NCBI GenBank assembly: GCA_013368325.1
Contig: JAACJK010000168.1
Span: 310,001 to 374,000, forward strand
Source of the DNA: Ephemerocybe angulata
Taxonomy: Eukaryota > Basidiomycota > Agaricomycetes > Agaricales > Psathyrellaceae
Length of the DNA: 64,000 nt
Direction: 5' to 3'
In this document: positions 32,901 through 43,655 of the stretch, piece after piece
How positions within the stretch are numbered: position 1 is the stretch's first letter
Layout of the letters: each line of letters opens with the position of its first letter
Made by a program: the position numbers and the translations under genes
The notes under the pieces: model-generated
Databases searched by the model: none
Told to the model about the DNA's origin: nothing
Seen by the model: the letters and a program-made list of their open reading frames with translations, nothing else

Positions 32901-33526
32901 CCCCGATGAACGCTGATGTTGGGACAATCAGGAAAGTTGGGAAATGTAAGGTCAATAGTTGTTGCAACGTACCTAGAGGTAGTCGGGAGTACAAGGAGTA
33001 TCCTGAGGAGCGCGATGCCATCTACGAGGCGTTTGAGCCTCTGTTCGAATGGATCTCATACAAGGTGCGACTATCGCTTGAATCACTCCTAGATTCGTGA
33101 CTGATTTAGATCTGTCAGGTTCAGGAAGTTCTCCCAGAGGATTGTGAGATTACCGGAGGATATGTCGACGTGCTGCCCGGAAAACAAGCTGTTGCTTGTT
33201 ACCCCTTCCCCTGCCTTGTTCTTAACTTTAATGTTGCGACGAGGATACACAGAGACGTTGGAGACGACAACTTCTGTATAACAGTTGGGTTCTCTGAAGG
33301 ATCTGGGGGCGAGTTGTGCCTTCAAGAGCCTGGTATCAAATGTCATTCATGTCCGGGTGATGTGTTTGCATTTCGAAGCAGTAGGATCTCTCACTTCAAC
33401 ATGGATTACGTTGGGAAGCGCATTTCCATGGTATTTCACACTGATCGGGCAGGGTCGTTTTGGACGAAGAACCGGAATGGATGGGAACACCATCAGGATA
33501 TGCGCAGTACGACTTCAAGGGCTTAG
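29935..33526 (+). CDS. TET/JBP-type 2OG-Fe(II) dioxygenase with a long N-terminal extension
   Basis: Nine exons join in phase to about 1021 aa: 29935-30270, 30332-31284, 31354-31499, 31559-31678, 31743-31935, 32032-32482, 32531-32812, 32888-33064, 33119-33526. The C-terminal domain (about 880-1005) is a TET/JBP-type double-stranded beta helix: NFNVATRIHRDVGDD gives the Fe ligands H930 and D932, SRISHFN the distal H978, and GKRISMVFHTD the 2-oxoglutarate-binding R987. GGELCLQEPG and PGDVFAF are the family's linking motifs. Family knowledge: such enzymes oxidise 5-methylcytosine or thymine in DNA; these ligands are all present, so activity is plausible. Residues 320-640 form a second conserved helical region (SLSTLRRYLSDGTR, CCRIKDDIKHISG, PIRLAQLLP). 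Exon 2 also has a suspicious second frame (30640-30803). Could be a single fusion gene or two adjacent genes. Confidence 0.82.
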
Positions 33527-33885
33527 GTTCGAAATCGATGGGGAGGCGACGGTTCGGAGGCGTAGTAATCTGGAATGATACTAGTAGATAAAAAATCAGG
33601 AGAACGATGATAGAAACTACTTAGTTGGATATTGACTTACTTCACATCTGAGTCGGCTAAGCACTGTCTACAAACGATGATAGCTCAGCTGAGCTGCGTA
33701 CTCAGATCGTTCTCCATGGAAGCAGAAGCCTGGATGCGGCGGCGTCTGAACTCCGAGTCCGATTCCGGGGGACCGTGCGACTTCAATTCGTAATCATAAA
33801 TCGCCGCCCATTCCCCACCAGCCCATTGTGCGCCTTCTTCAAGTTTCACCCCCACCACACAACCATTGACTCTCAAGCCCTCATA

Positions 33886-34630
33886 ATGTCCTCGCCCACC
33901 GTTAGTCTACTTGCCTTGCATATGCGGGTCTTTGATAACTTACCCGCCCCCCTAGGCATTCCTGGTCTCCAGTAGCGACAGTATGGTCCCAGACTGCGGC
34001 TCCCACCGTGACACCCAGGATTCCTTCAGGGGACAGTCTCCTCCCTCACCGCCCTGTTCTGGAGCCCTGACTACCGCCGCAGTACGGCGTACGTCTCATG
34101 GGCAGTCAGAAGGTCATAGACCACGCCGTGGCGACAATTCGCAACGTGCGGTAAGTTGTTCTTTGACCTCTCTAATACAACCTACTAATTGCTTAAAGGC
34201 TCCCGCTTTTACGTCCCAAGGCGCATGGGACGACGTATACCTTGCCGTCCAGCAGCAAGAAGTCCAACTGGCTGTTGAGCGAAGGGAGGTCGAGCTTGGG
34301 AGGTTAGTTGTCGAGTGCATGCGCATCATCCAACTCCTTTCACACCTGCACGACGACGAGGCGCGTATCAGAAATGAACAAGCTCAGGTATCATCTGGGG
34401 GGTGGTGCCAAAATGGGGGAGCAGGTGGCTACTACAACCAGCAGCGTCGATTTACAGAATTCCTGAGCCATTGTCCAACGTTCGACATGACACGTGTCCG
34501 CGCACCACCACTCTCTTCTGAATGTCGAGCATTTCAAAACCTTGGTAGTGTATACTATGCGGATCCTTCGTTAACGTCTTCTCGGTTTAATCGAGTTTGG
34601 AACTCTGTGGCTTCACATGTATCACATTGA
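33886..34630 (+). CDS. Small protein with a helical coiled-coil-like segment, unknown
   Basis: Three exons join in phase: 33886-33900, 33956-34150, 34199-34630. The first intron is GTTAGT...CCTAG and the second is 48 nt. Product about 213 aa. An Arg/Ser-rich low-complexity start is followed by a strongly heptad-like helix (VYLAVQQQEVQLAVERREVELGRLVVECMRIIQLL). No recognised domain. The 3' part after AQVSSGG is Gly/Asn-rich and may belong to another exon. A helix of this type commonly mediates dimerisation; that is inference. Confidence 0.55.
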
Positions 34631-34707
34631 TTAGAATAGCTGTATTGTTGTAAAGTATGTACCCTATATTATCTCTAATTTATGTTCGGGAAAGCCAATG
34701 TTGTACT

Positions 34708-36163
34708 CTAATTCTCCTGAGGGCAGGTATGGTATCTCCTGTACCTGTAGGAGTAAACATGGTTGCAAGAGTCACAGACCTCGTAGAATACTTCAATATC
34801 CTTGGGGGTCAATCCAGGACAGTTCCCTGACATCATCATGTGGGGTAGGTAGAAGGACTCCTGGGTGACATCGACGGGCGCAATGTCGCAATTATGGCTG
34901 CTGCAGCGATCGGCGAATATGTAGCGTTGGCACCCAGTGCATGCGCGAAGAATTCTCCCCAATTGACTTATGGTGATACCATCGGCAAAAGCAGAGGCGC
35001 TCGTGTACAAGAGCTTTGTGTTTGACAGTGGTACTATGTGGGCCTTCGGATTGAACTTCTTGATCGATGCCTGTCGAAGGTACTGCTTGTCGAATGCATG
35101 GCCTGGATGCAGGTTTCCAGCTTAAATCATCTGAGCTCAGATTGAGGTTGAATAGGTTACGTACCGTGTGGTTCCACCTGCTGCCGAATGAGTTCATTGA
35201 CCGCAGCCCTGTTGATGCCCTCCCTCAGCATATATGGCGAGCGGTGCCTTCGCTCCACAACTGCCACCTCTTGGCGAGGGTAGGCCCAGTCTCCATCTGA
35301 GACATTTATGAGGCTTTTGCAACTAACTGGCAAGTGATGGCTTACCAGGGGAGCTGTTCTGCACGGCGTTTGCCCTGCCAGGCGTTTGGAATGGCGATTG
35401 TAATGCCACAACGGCATGAGGGCGATACGCCTGCGGTACATCCCCCGGAATACTCAAAAGGCGAGGGAGAATAATTTGTCCTGGAGTAGTGGAAGTCGTA
35501 TTGTCCGCTATCAATCTCTTAACAAAGGGTATTCTGAGATCATATTGCTTGAATTACCTTCTTGTATGATAGCTCCTTGGGCGCTAGTTTGGGCGCCAGT
35601 ACCTTCAGCAGGGATAGTATGTGTCACTTATGATTATATTCAGTTCGCATTGTCATGTAGAAACCATGAACGAGGACTCTACCTGCTTGGGCTTCATTTC
35701 TCGGACCACTTTGAGTGGGTTCAGCTGCGTTGGGTACGAACACTGGAGTCCAAGCCCGGGACACTGAAATCCGGGTTGGTAGGGGGGGAACAGTACGGAG
35801 CAGCTCTGCTATGTCTGGAGAAATAGATGTTAAGTGCCATCCGAGCTGATTAACCTCTATCAAAGGATCCTGACTCTTACCTCTGGTATTAGAACTTGAA
35901 GCTTCCATCAGGTTTGTGTACAATCCGGAGTTTGATGTGCACGGAGTAGGGGAGCAGGTTCCATAACCTGTAAGTCGGGCGTGCTGTATCGAATAGGGGT
36001 GGACCCGGAACCTCGCCCTCCCACGACATAAAACTATGGCTGAGAGTGGAGGAACATTCGAGTACGACAAAGCCCCCTCCGAGTCACGAGAAGGCGATGG
36101 AGAGGGGCTGGCCTCAGAGAGCCTAGCAGTAAGGGTCGCTTGGAAGGGAATTGGGGATGCCAT
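34708..36163 (-). CDS. Cys-rich zinc-binding-like protein, multi-exon, model partial
   Basis: Minus-strand gene starting at ATG 36163. The first exons (36163-35683, with a probable 45-nt in-frame intron near 35835-35880) are Ser/Pro/Thr-rich. Later exons lie around 35330-35514 and 35200-35300. The last part (35010-34708) is Cys-rich: CTGCQRY ... CSSHNC ... GNC ... CDSCNHV ... HTC, that is two C-x2-C pairs with His-x-Cys partners, a pattern for binding two zinc ions. Splice joints between 35680 and 35010 could not be resolved in phase, so the middle may be misassembled or damaged. Function unknown; similar Cys-rich ends occur in many Agaricomycete orphan proteins. Confidence 0.5.
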
Positions 36164-36481
36164 TTGAGGTCTGATAATCCATTGTCAACTCCTAGAAACC
36201 TTATATACTCGACACACGTTACCATTATCTTGAGCTTTGATCATACGACTTAGCGCACAGAGAGATATTTCGCTTCAAGGATCTGCTCAGCTCATCAGTT
36301 TACGTTTGCATCTTGACACGCAATAGGGATGACTGTAAATTGATGAGTAATGTGTCTAATTGAGACCCAGGCTGATGGCGGGCGCTTTCAGTTCACGTTC
36401 TGAGGCCTCTTATTACTTGATACATACTATAATATACTTGAGCGATTCGAGGAACAGTCCTGTCGCCCCTGAACCCTCAGT

Positions 36482-37138
36482 ATGAGCAACCGAGGACAGA
36501 CGCCGCTGTCCTCAGCAAGCACTACCAGTTCTCCTACAATCCGACGATGCAAAATATGTCGCGAGCCGAAGAAAGGTCACCCCCGCACCGGATGCCCTTT
36601 CAACTCAACCTCGCCTCCCCCTTCAGGTCGGATGCGTAGTCGATCGAGGAGCATTATCTCTCAAGTCAAACAAGAGAGGTCTTCGGAGTCGCCAGAGAGG
36701 ATACCTGCACCTCCCGTCCGTTCCCTTTCCACCATCATGGAGACACCCGAGTCTGCGTCGACTGTTAATCTTGTCCGCATCATACCGAACAGCAAGTTCA
36801 CCGGTCAATACCTGCCGATGGCCGATCTCAGAATCCTCATGGGGCTCAAATCCCTGTCTGTATCGGGATTTCGCGTGTCTGAGGGCGGGTGGGGGTTCTT
36901 CATTACAGGTACTCGAGAGGATGTGGAGGCGTGGATCGAAGAGCTCAAGGAGAGCGCTGCAACTGATGGAGATGCACAAGCCCCCGAGGCCGAGACCCTT
37001 TTAACTATCGGAGATGGAGATGGTCAGGATGCCCCCGAGCATGAGGTCGTTTCGAGGCAAACCTCCTGGGGTTTTTATGTTACATTCATTCTGGGGGTAG
37101 CAGCTGCATATTTTCTCCTTGCCTTCGTGGAATTCTGA
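36482..37138 (+). CDS. Tail-anchored protein with N-terminal Cys motif
   Basis: 218 aa from ATG 36482, single exon. The N-terminus has CKICREPKKGHPRTGC, a CCHC-like zinc-knuckle pattern, followed by a Ser/Arg-rich basic region (MRSRSRS). A compact central segment (VNLVRIIPNSKFTGQYLPMADLRIL ... GWGFFITGTREDVEAWI) may fold. The last 20 residues are one hydrophobic helix (GFYVTFILGVAAAYFLLAFV) with almost nothing after it, so it is predicted to be tail-anchored in a membrane. No named family recognised. Confidence 0.65.
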   Translation: MSNRGQTPLSSASTTSSPTIRRCKICREPKKGHPRTGCPFNSTSPPPSGRMRSRSRSIISQVKQERSSESPERIPAPPVRSLSTIMETPESASTVNLVRIIPNSKFTGQYLPMADLRILMGLKSLSVSGFRVSEGGWGFFITGTREDVEAWIEELKESAATDGDAQAPEAETLLTIGDGDGQDAPEHEVVSRQTSWGFYVTFILGVAAAYFLLAFVEF

Positions 37139-37846
37139 CCGCTGTGAAGGTACGCCCTGAACCATCACTGGCACCCAGCTTTACGAGCCATTCTGATTAC
37201 CCACTATCGTTTAGCCCGGGAGGATCACCAATGGGCCGTGATTTCTGTGCATATTCCCGTATAAATATATGTATGCCTCTACTACTATGTATGTTCTGAG
37301 ACCATGGGCCGAAATATGACTTAATTTCGAAAAGAAAGGGAATTAAGACTGGATTCTCCCAGACGAACGACTCGGAGAGTCGGAGTCGGGCTAGTCCTTC
37401 CTGTGCGGTATGCCGCATGCATCAATCCTCCTTCCGTTGCTGTATTCCTTCGGATCATAATCCGGCGTATAAAGGGGTTGAAAAGGAAGCCGAGGTTTTG
37501 TGGATTAAGGCCTTACTATCATGATGACATACTGGGACTTGACACAGTTTTCATTCTCCTGCCGCGAACTGCCGCCGGCTCTACATAGTTGAAGATTCGC
37601 GGGTTGGCGATCTGTGGCGATCATCTAAATCCGGTTTCCGAATATAGACTCTATGACGTCGTATTACGCCTCAACGGTGAGTCATCACCAATTTGAGCAA
37701 TCGATATAACGGGCCGCCCAAGGCTTTCTGCTTTCACACCCTCTCTGCCGCAACTTGTCGCGTGAAAAGGCACATCGTCCGAGTCTATTTGAACACCAGC
37801 CAATACCCAATACACTCCATTTGTAGCCCGACCTTCCGTTGAAAGC

Positions 37847-39334
37847 ATGTCCTCACATGGTAAAGAGAACGAGGCCCCGGTGCCCAGCAACAGATTTGGA
37901 ACGGTGGACACCAATTTCAAGAAGACTTCCCAGAAACGGAAGTTAAACGCTCTTGAGCTTGGACCCAAGAAGCGACCGTAAGTACTCATATTGTTTAGCT
38001 AAGCTGTTCGGGAATTCTTCCCTTGTGAAATAGCGCCCACACCGACCCGCTCGTCCACCATGGACGGCACTTCGGAAGATCAGTCTTCGCCTTCGCCAAC
38101 ATACACGCGCTGATTCTTCTCGGCTTGTCGATGGAAGAGGAAAATCCTCCTGAGACGCAGCAGTAAGTTTTCTCGCACTTTGACTGCACCCGGCCCACAA
38201 CGTTACGATGATAATGGCACAGAGAACGTCGAGAATGTCGAGTGTATCGTTCTTTGCTTAAGATGGTCCCGGGACTAGAGGACCGCCTGATAGTCGACGA
38301 CACAGAAGACGAATCTGCAATATTTGAGATTGCTAATTTGGTGAGATTTCTGCTACTGATCCTTGCAACGATCTTACTAATGCTGATATAGTTACAGAAA
38401 GGTTCCTCGAGTGCGCGGTCAGACGATACGAAGAGTCTGAAGGGTGCCATACTTGATTGGATTGTGATAGATGGACAACCACTCTCCCCACCTCTTGCGA
38501 GAAATGTTAAGGTGGATAGAGGGTTCAATCATGACCGTACTGGGTCTCTATTGTGTCCAGCTGGGTTGGTCTGGTCAAATCCAGAGTGCGTGTCTCGATT
38601 CTCAGTTTTCAAGGCACAGCTGACACACTGATGTGCGCCTCTCAATAGGGTTAGACACATGCTTAAAAACAAGGAGATGTCGGTTCCAGGAAACCATTGG
38701 CCTCTTTTTGTATATCGGGATGAGGTTTACGATCCCGAAGAGCCTTGGAAAGGTCTCTTCCGAAGCAAATTACTACTTCGGGTACGTCCGAGCCTGCGGT
38801 ATCTGTATTCCTTTTCTGACTTGGTTCCCGCTACTCAGGCATACAAGCATGTGTTTACTTCTCCAAGCTCCGTTGATGATGACCCAAAGGCAACACGATC
38901 TGGGAATGCCAGAATCCATGGAATGACGAGCGCTACACGGGCGTCGATTGCATACATTGCAACGCAGGTATGATCACTTCGGGCTCTGCTTCAATTAGCC
39001 TACCTTTCTTCATAACTCAACCACACTTCTTCAACCTCTCCAGGTACGCTTTGCCTTGTCCGCAGCGAGCACATTTAGCCGGACGGATAGAGAGACGGAC
39101 TCGGAGACCTTCTACACCTCCGTTCTGGAACTACTTGAAGATCCCAAGGAGCAGGCAGAAGTTAAGGAGCTCCTGATTTGGTGGAATAGGCAAGTATTTC
39201 CGTCGTTCTCAAATACCAAACGCGTTGCTCCAGCCAATAGCGCTTTGTCGAGGATCAAGGCCCGGAGAGCGGCGATAAAGGCTGCAAGCGCTTCTGAGGA
39301 TACTGGGAATCCAAGTCCTAGCGGGAGCGGTTAG
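37847..39334 (+). CDS. DUF6698-like protein
   Basis: Seven exons join in phase to 374 aa: 37847-37977, 38034-38162, 38223-38340, 38392-38585, 38649-38781, 38839-38967, 39044-39334. The conserved core reads GRHFGRSVFAF, GSSSARSDDTKSLKGAI, DRGFNHDRTGSLLCPAGLVWSNPEV, PGNHWPLFVYRDEVYDPEEPWKGLF and KATRSGNARIHGM, the pattern I associate with DUF6698, a large Agaricomycete-specific family of unknown function (assignment from memory). A basic stretch near the N-terminus (KKTSQKRKLN) could be a nuclear signal. Complete, with no damage. Confidence 0.85.
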
Positions 39335-39969
39335 GAGGGTGTCCGGGTTAGAGCGGCAACATATGGGTGGCGAAATAGTATAGTATCTCAGTGTGTAATT
39401 ATGTTACCCTATAGCAATGGTAATCAGGTCAGATTGATATCTCGGGTGATGATGAATGCCCGTACCGTTGCGGCCCTCTCAGCTCACCCTGTTTCAAACG
39501 GCAACCATTGCGTGGGGCACCGCACTGGCACTCACGATCTGCACAGCCAAGAATGACTTCGCCCATCGAAGAACGACACTTACGGTCAGCGGAACCAAGA
39601 GAGCTAGGTCTGACCAGGTGAGTCCGGCTAATGGACAATGACACGCGCTACATGTCTTTCAGTCATGACGGTCAGGCGTATGAGCGATGGAGGTTAGTAG
39701 GACTGAGGGGTGCGGTCATTTGTGTATCCACCTTATGCCTGTGTGGTCAAAAGTGGCAAGAGAGACGGGCCCTACATGTATTCAAAGAATACACAACCCT
39801 GATTCTTGGCTATAAACAATCCACGTCTGAGTAACCGGGCCAAAGTTCAGTAATCGTCTCAGCTTCCTCATCTCTTGTCAAAGCTAAACAGAATTGACCA
39901 TGTCGGTCATCCATCTTAAGTCTTCCAAACGCGGCAATGAAAAGTAATCGATGGAGAAATGGCAGTGTC
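39335..39969. other. Intergenic, nothing recognised
   Basis: No supported gene. Short frames of about 60-70 codons (39429-39834) in both strands lack coding features. Confidence 0.5.
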
Positions 39970-40350
39970 TATAATGTATACCTACCAGCTGGACCTGACA
40001 AGAGGCTGCAACTCTGGCACTGCTGGTCGCTTCTGTCGGGCTGGAACATCTGATAAGATTAAATAACTCTTACGTGCTCGATCACGTCTAAAATGTATAC
40101 CTACCCTTAGATGACTAGCTCGACCTGACAAGAGGCTGCAACTCTGGCACTGCTGGTCGCTTCTGTCGGGCTGGAACATCTGATAAGATTAAATAACTCT
40201 TGCGTGCTCGATCACGTCTAAAATGTACACCTACCCTTAGATGGCTAGCTTGACCTGACAAGAGGTTGTAACTCTGGCACTGTTGGTCGCATCTGTAGGG
40301 CTGGAAGATCTGATAAGATTAAATAATTGTTGTTTACTTCATCACATCTC
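39970..40350. repeat. 130-bp tandem repeat, about three copies
   Basis: GACCTGACAAGAGG starts at 39992, 40122 and 40252, offset exactly 130 each time. Units share CTCTGGCACTG(C/T)TGGTCGC and ATCTGATAAGATTAAATAA. Copies 1 and 2 are nearly identical and copy 3 is more diverged. A minisatellite. No spacer diversity, so not CRISPR. Confidence 0.9.
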
Positions 40351-40821
40351 TCAGACTGGCGGACCTCATAAGCGCTCACAATCTATCTACGGGTTGATAA
40401 CACTCGTAAGAGCTGTTGGCCTGGCTAGGTTTCACAAAGTCCATCGTCACTTATAATACCTTCTCAGGTGGTCTGCAAGACTTGTTGACATTATGGCCTT
40501 GACAAGTGCAGATAACTTATAGTAAGGAAAGATAAAGAACTATCACATGATACTGGGATCCCTGATGGAGGTTTGCTGGGTGTCCGGCGGAGTCCGAAGA
40601 CTCCGGCAGAGCCCAGACGGATGACCTCGCCCTGTTCCCCAGCGTGGGAAAAAAACCCGAACATGGTGGTTCGGGTTCAAGGGGCTCCTGTACGCTGTAG
40701 CCTTTGCTAGACGGCTATGTCTCTCGGGTATATCTATCAAACTGTTAAGTTTGGATAAGTTCTGACGCGGCTCTCTATCTGCATAGAGGCTTGATAGCTG
40801 ATAGTGTGGGCTGGGATATAG
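40351..40821. other. Intergenic with an LTR-end fragment
   Basis: 40735-40766 is the exact reverse complement of the last 32 bp of the Copia LTR (TATCAAACTGTTAAG...). Sequence on either side is not alignable to that LTR. Imperfect inverted pairs (TCCGGCGGAGTCC / GGACTCC-type) lie at 40580-40610. No gene. Confidence 0.5.
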
Positions 40822-41688
40822 GTATATTGGTGTTATGTCGTATTCCAGGACCGGGTGTGGATATACGTTCTCCCTTTGGTGCCATTTGCGGCATCTGTAG
40901 GTACGTGATCCAGATTCTCAAGTGCAATCACCTTTAGGATGAAGCTAACACCGAAGTAGGGATGTCAATATACGGACTCGTGGTTCTCATACGGATTACA
41001 ACGACTCACGACGTCGTCAGCACCTATCTCTCAGTCTTCAAGGGCGACGACCCGGATACCATACTGGAATCATTCAACCGACTGACCTCCGTGTCCATCC
41101 TCGTCACCGTAATATCCTCCGTCCTCGTAAACATCTTCGTGACGATCTCCATCATCCTTCACGTATTCATTACGAGGCGGAGAGTCGGTAAAATAATCGT
41201 CAGTGGACTACGTGACGGAGACTCTGAGCGGACTCCGGGTGCTAGCGTCGATGTGGTGGAGGGGCTGCATCCCTCGTTGACCCGGTGTGGAGAAGGTGTT
41301 TTATTCCACTGTGTCGACACTCCTTGTTGAGTCTGCGGCGCCTTCTGCTGTGTTCGGTCTCATCGCATGTTTCACGACGAACCCCTACAATGGATCGCAC
41401 CATCCAATGACTAGGGCTTGACTAGGGCTCGATTCTCCATGCGAATGCTATGGATTGGTTTTACAGTATGTCTATTTAGAGCTCTCAGCTTCCAGGATGG
41501 CTAATTTTACCGACCGATTATATAGGCACTTGCACCAACTTGCACCACAGTGGATCTGGATCAAAGTGGCACGAAATCGTGAGGCGCATGCTGCTCAATC
41601 CAACGAGGGTGGCCAGTCGTCACACCTCCATTTTTCACAGGACGAGGATCCAAATGTACCAGTAGGAATGGAAGAAATTTCAGCATAG
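40822..41688 (+). pseudogene. Multi-pass membrane protein, 5'-truncated and frame-disrupted
   Basis: The exon 40822-40900 encodes CYVVFQDRVWIYVLPLVPF. It is spliced in phase to an exon from 40960 with YGLVVLIR, then SVSILVTVISSVLVNIFVTISIILHVFITRRRVGKI, a transmembrane helix plus basic cytoplasmic turn. After about 41236 the frame shifts. The continuation STVSTLLVESAAPSAVFGLIACF (41299-41370) and the C-terminal LAPQWIWIKVARN ... SSHLHF (41525-41688) belong to the same basidiomycete 7-helix membrane family. N-terminal exons are absent: an LTR fragment lies 55 bp upstream. I call it a relic. Confidence 0.65.
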
Positions 41689-41890
41689 GTTCTAGACATT
41701 ATACCATTCCCATATGTAGTGGTGTGAACTGAAGCTCTCAAGTTTCGTTGGATCGGGTGGTGGAGCCTGAGGACTGACGTTGGAATTGATCTAAAGTCGA
41801 GGTTCCACGTCAACTGGAGGCAGACTGGATGATAGTGTTCTGAGGGAAGAAACGATGTCATTTAGGTTCTGGCAAGTTAGTGCTATTACT

Positions 41891-42041
41891 TGGTGATCTC
41901 AGGGAGTGTAATGAACCGGAGAGTGAGGTCTACGGGCTGAGTCAGCGTGGTGCACAGCATCTCTTTCTTCGCTTTGCACCACGACCTCCCCAAGACCGCC
42001 GACTCTCTACTTCACAGTAGAGTCTCCGTATCGCGAAAAAA
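41891..42041 (+). repeat. Ngaro split repeat A1
   Basis: Starts TGGTGATCTCAGGGAGTG, ends in GCGAAAAAA. Contains an imperfect hairpin GACTCT-CTACT / AGTAGAGTC near 42000-42025. Same as A2 at 47069. Confidence 0.9.
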
Positions 42042-42110
42042 ACAACTATTTACATTCGTTATCATCGATTTCATTCGTTCGAAACCGGAAAAAAGTAAAT
42101 CTCGAGCAAG

Positions 42111-43655
42111 ATGACCGAAACCACGAACAACCCCCACAACGATGTCTGCCCCGACTACACACTCTCCGTCTTCGACGATTTGCGCAAGACCTTCGAGAAC
42201 AAGGGGATGACGAGCGTAGAAGCCGTGAACATTCTTAAGGCATCTTGGGAGGCCCAGAACGCCATCGCCAGGGCCCGATGGGATCAGGCAGCCACGGAGC
42301 GTATGGAGATTGCAGCCGAAGAAGCACGGAAAGCTGAGGAGACGGCTCAGTTGCGCGAGGCCGCCGAGAAGGAAGAAGCGGAAGCTGCCCTGAAGGAGGA
42401 ACGACGGAAGAATAGGGCAAAGTACTTGCCCGTTTCGGTTGGTGTGGGGATGCCCGACAGACCTACGGTCAGATTCCCTCCCTCCGTGTTAGCGAAACTA
42501 AGAAAAGGAGAATATGTCGACCTCTGGTACGCAACCGATGCGGGCTTGACGGCTATGCTTCAAGACGTCGGGTCTGTTCACTCCCAGAGGCTCGTGCCGG
42601 AGCAGGATGAGGACGGAGGCGTAGCCTACGTTCCGGAGGTGGCGTTGAAGGCATCGAAGGCATTGGTCCGAGATGAAAGCCTGTCTTGGGAACAATTTCC
42701 CATTGCTTACATGCGTCTGATCCCTGCCATGCGAGATGCTGGGTGGGAAAAGGACCGTGTCACCATGTTTGGCCAGTTTTGGTCGTCGCTGCAGATTCAC
42801 CCTTGGGCCACGACGCTCGATTCGACGGGGTGCGACCGACACGCCCTACTCATCTACCAAGCCGAGCAGCGCCGCCAGTGGCACCTGATTGTCCAGAATG
42901 ACAACCAGGTCCCCGATATCTCTGTCCCAAACGAGTTCGCGCTCCAAAGAGCTCGGGACGAGGCTATGAAACAGTATCAGGAGAAGAGGTTGAATCAGTT
43001 GGAGAATCGGTGAGTTTTCTATCGAGGTTCGTCTTTCGGAGTAGTACTAATGATTATATCTCCTTCTCTTCCACCTCTACCACCATTCTTTTTCTATTTG
43101 CCGTGCCGTTTGCCGTCTGCCGCTGCCGTTTTTTCCGACCCTCGTGTGTCGATGCCGACCTTCGCGTCGATGTGCTCATGCGACTGTAGCTACACTCGCA
43201 CGCAGCATGCCGCAGACTCCGGGCGCTCTCGCCCGTCGAGCAACCGCCGTGACCGCCGTGACCGCCGCCGCTCAGCTTCGCCGCCCACCCACCGCCAGAG
43301 CCGCGCCCGTTCTCGTTCGCGCTCCAGGTCCCGCTCGCGCACTAGCCGGGATTTTCGGAGTGGCGCAGGAGGTCAAGTCTTGCCTGCCTGCGCCGTCTGC
43401 CTTGGACGCCACAAACACGCCGACTTCTCCAATTGCAAGGAGAAGAAAACCTGGGACGACAAACACACCACGGTCTCCCAGCGCCATTCAGGAGCCCTCA
43501 CCCTTATTGCCGGGAACAAGCCCCTCTGTGGCGATTGGCAAGCAGCTCGCGGATGCACCAGCCTCCTCCACCCAGAGCGGCACGTCTGTTCGGGCTGCTC
43601 TTCTCTCAAGCACGGAGCTCAAGACTGCCCTCGAGCGCAACCGCTCTCAGCCTAG
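42111..43655 (+). CDS. Ngaro Gag-like protein, two exons
   Basis: Exons 42111-43009 and 43190-43655 join in phase (GTGAGT...CTGTAG intron of 180 nt) to 454 aa. The N-terminal part has an Ala/Glu-rich helix and a conserved KLRKGEYVDLWYATDAGL block. After the splice come Arg/Ser repeats (SRARSRSRSRSRSR) and a C-terminal Cys-rich domain (CAVCLGRHKHADFSNC ... CGDWQAARGC ... CSGCSSLKHGAQDC), several zinc knuckles typical of Ngaro Gag. Stop at 43655. The intron implies that Gag is made from a spliced mRNA different from the genomic RNA. Confidence 0.82.

Noticed and set aside
39970..40350. CRISPR-like array
   Set aside because: Units are contiguous 130-bp tandem copies without short repeats and unique spacers, and the genome is eukaryotic.
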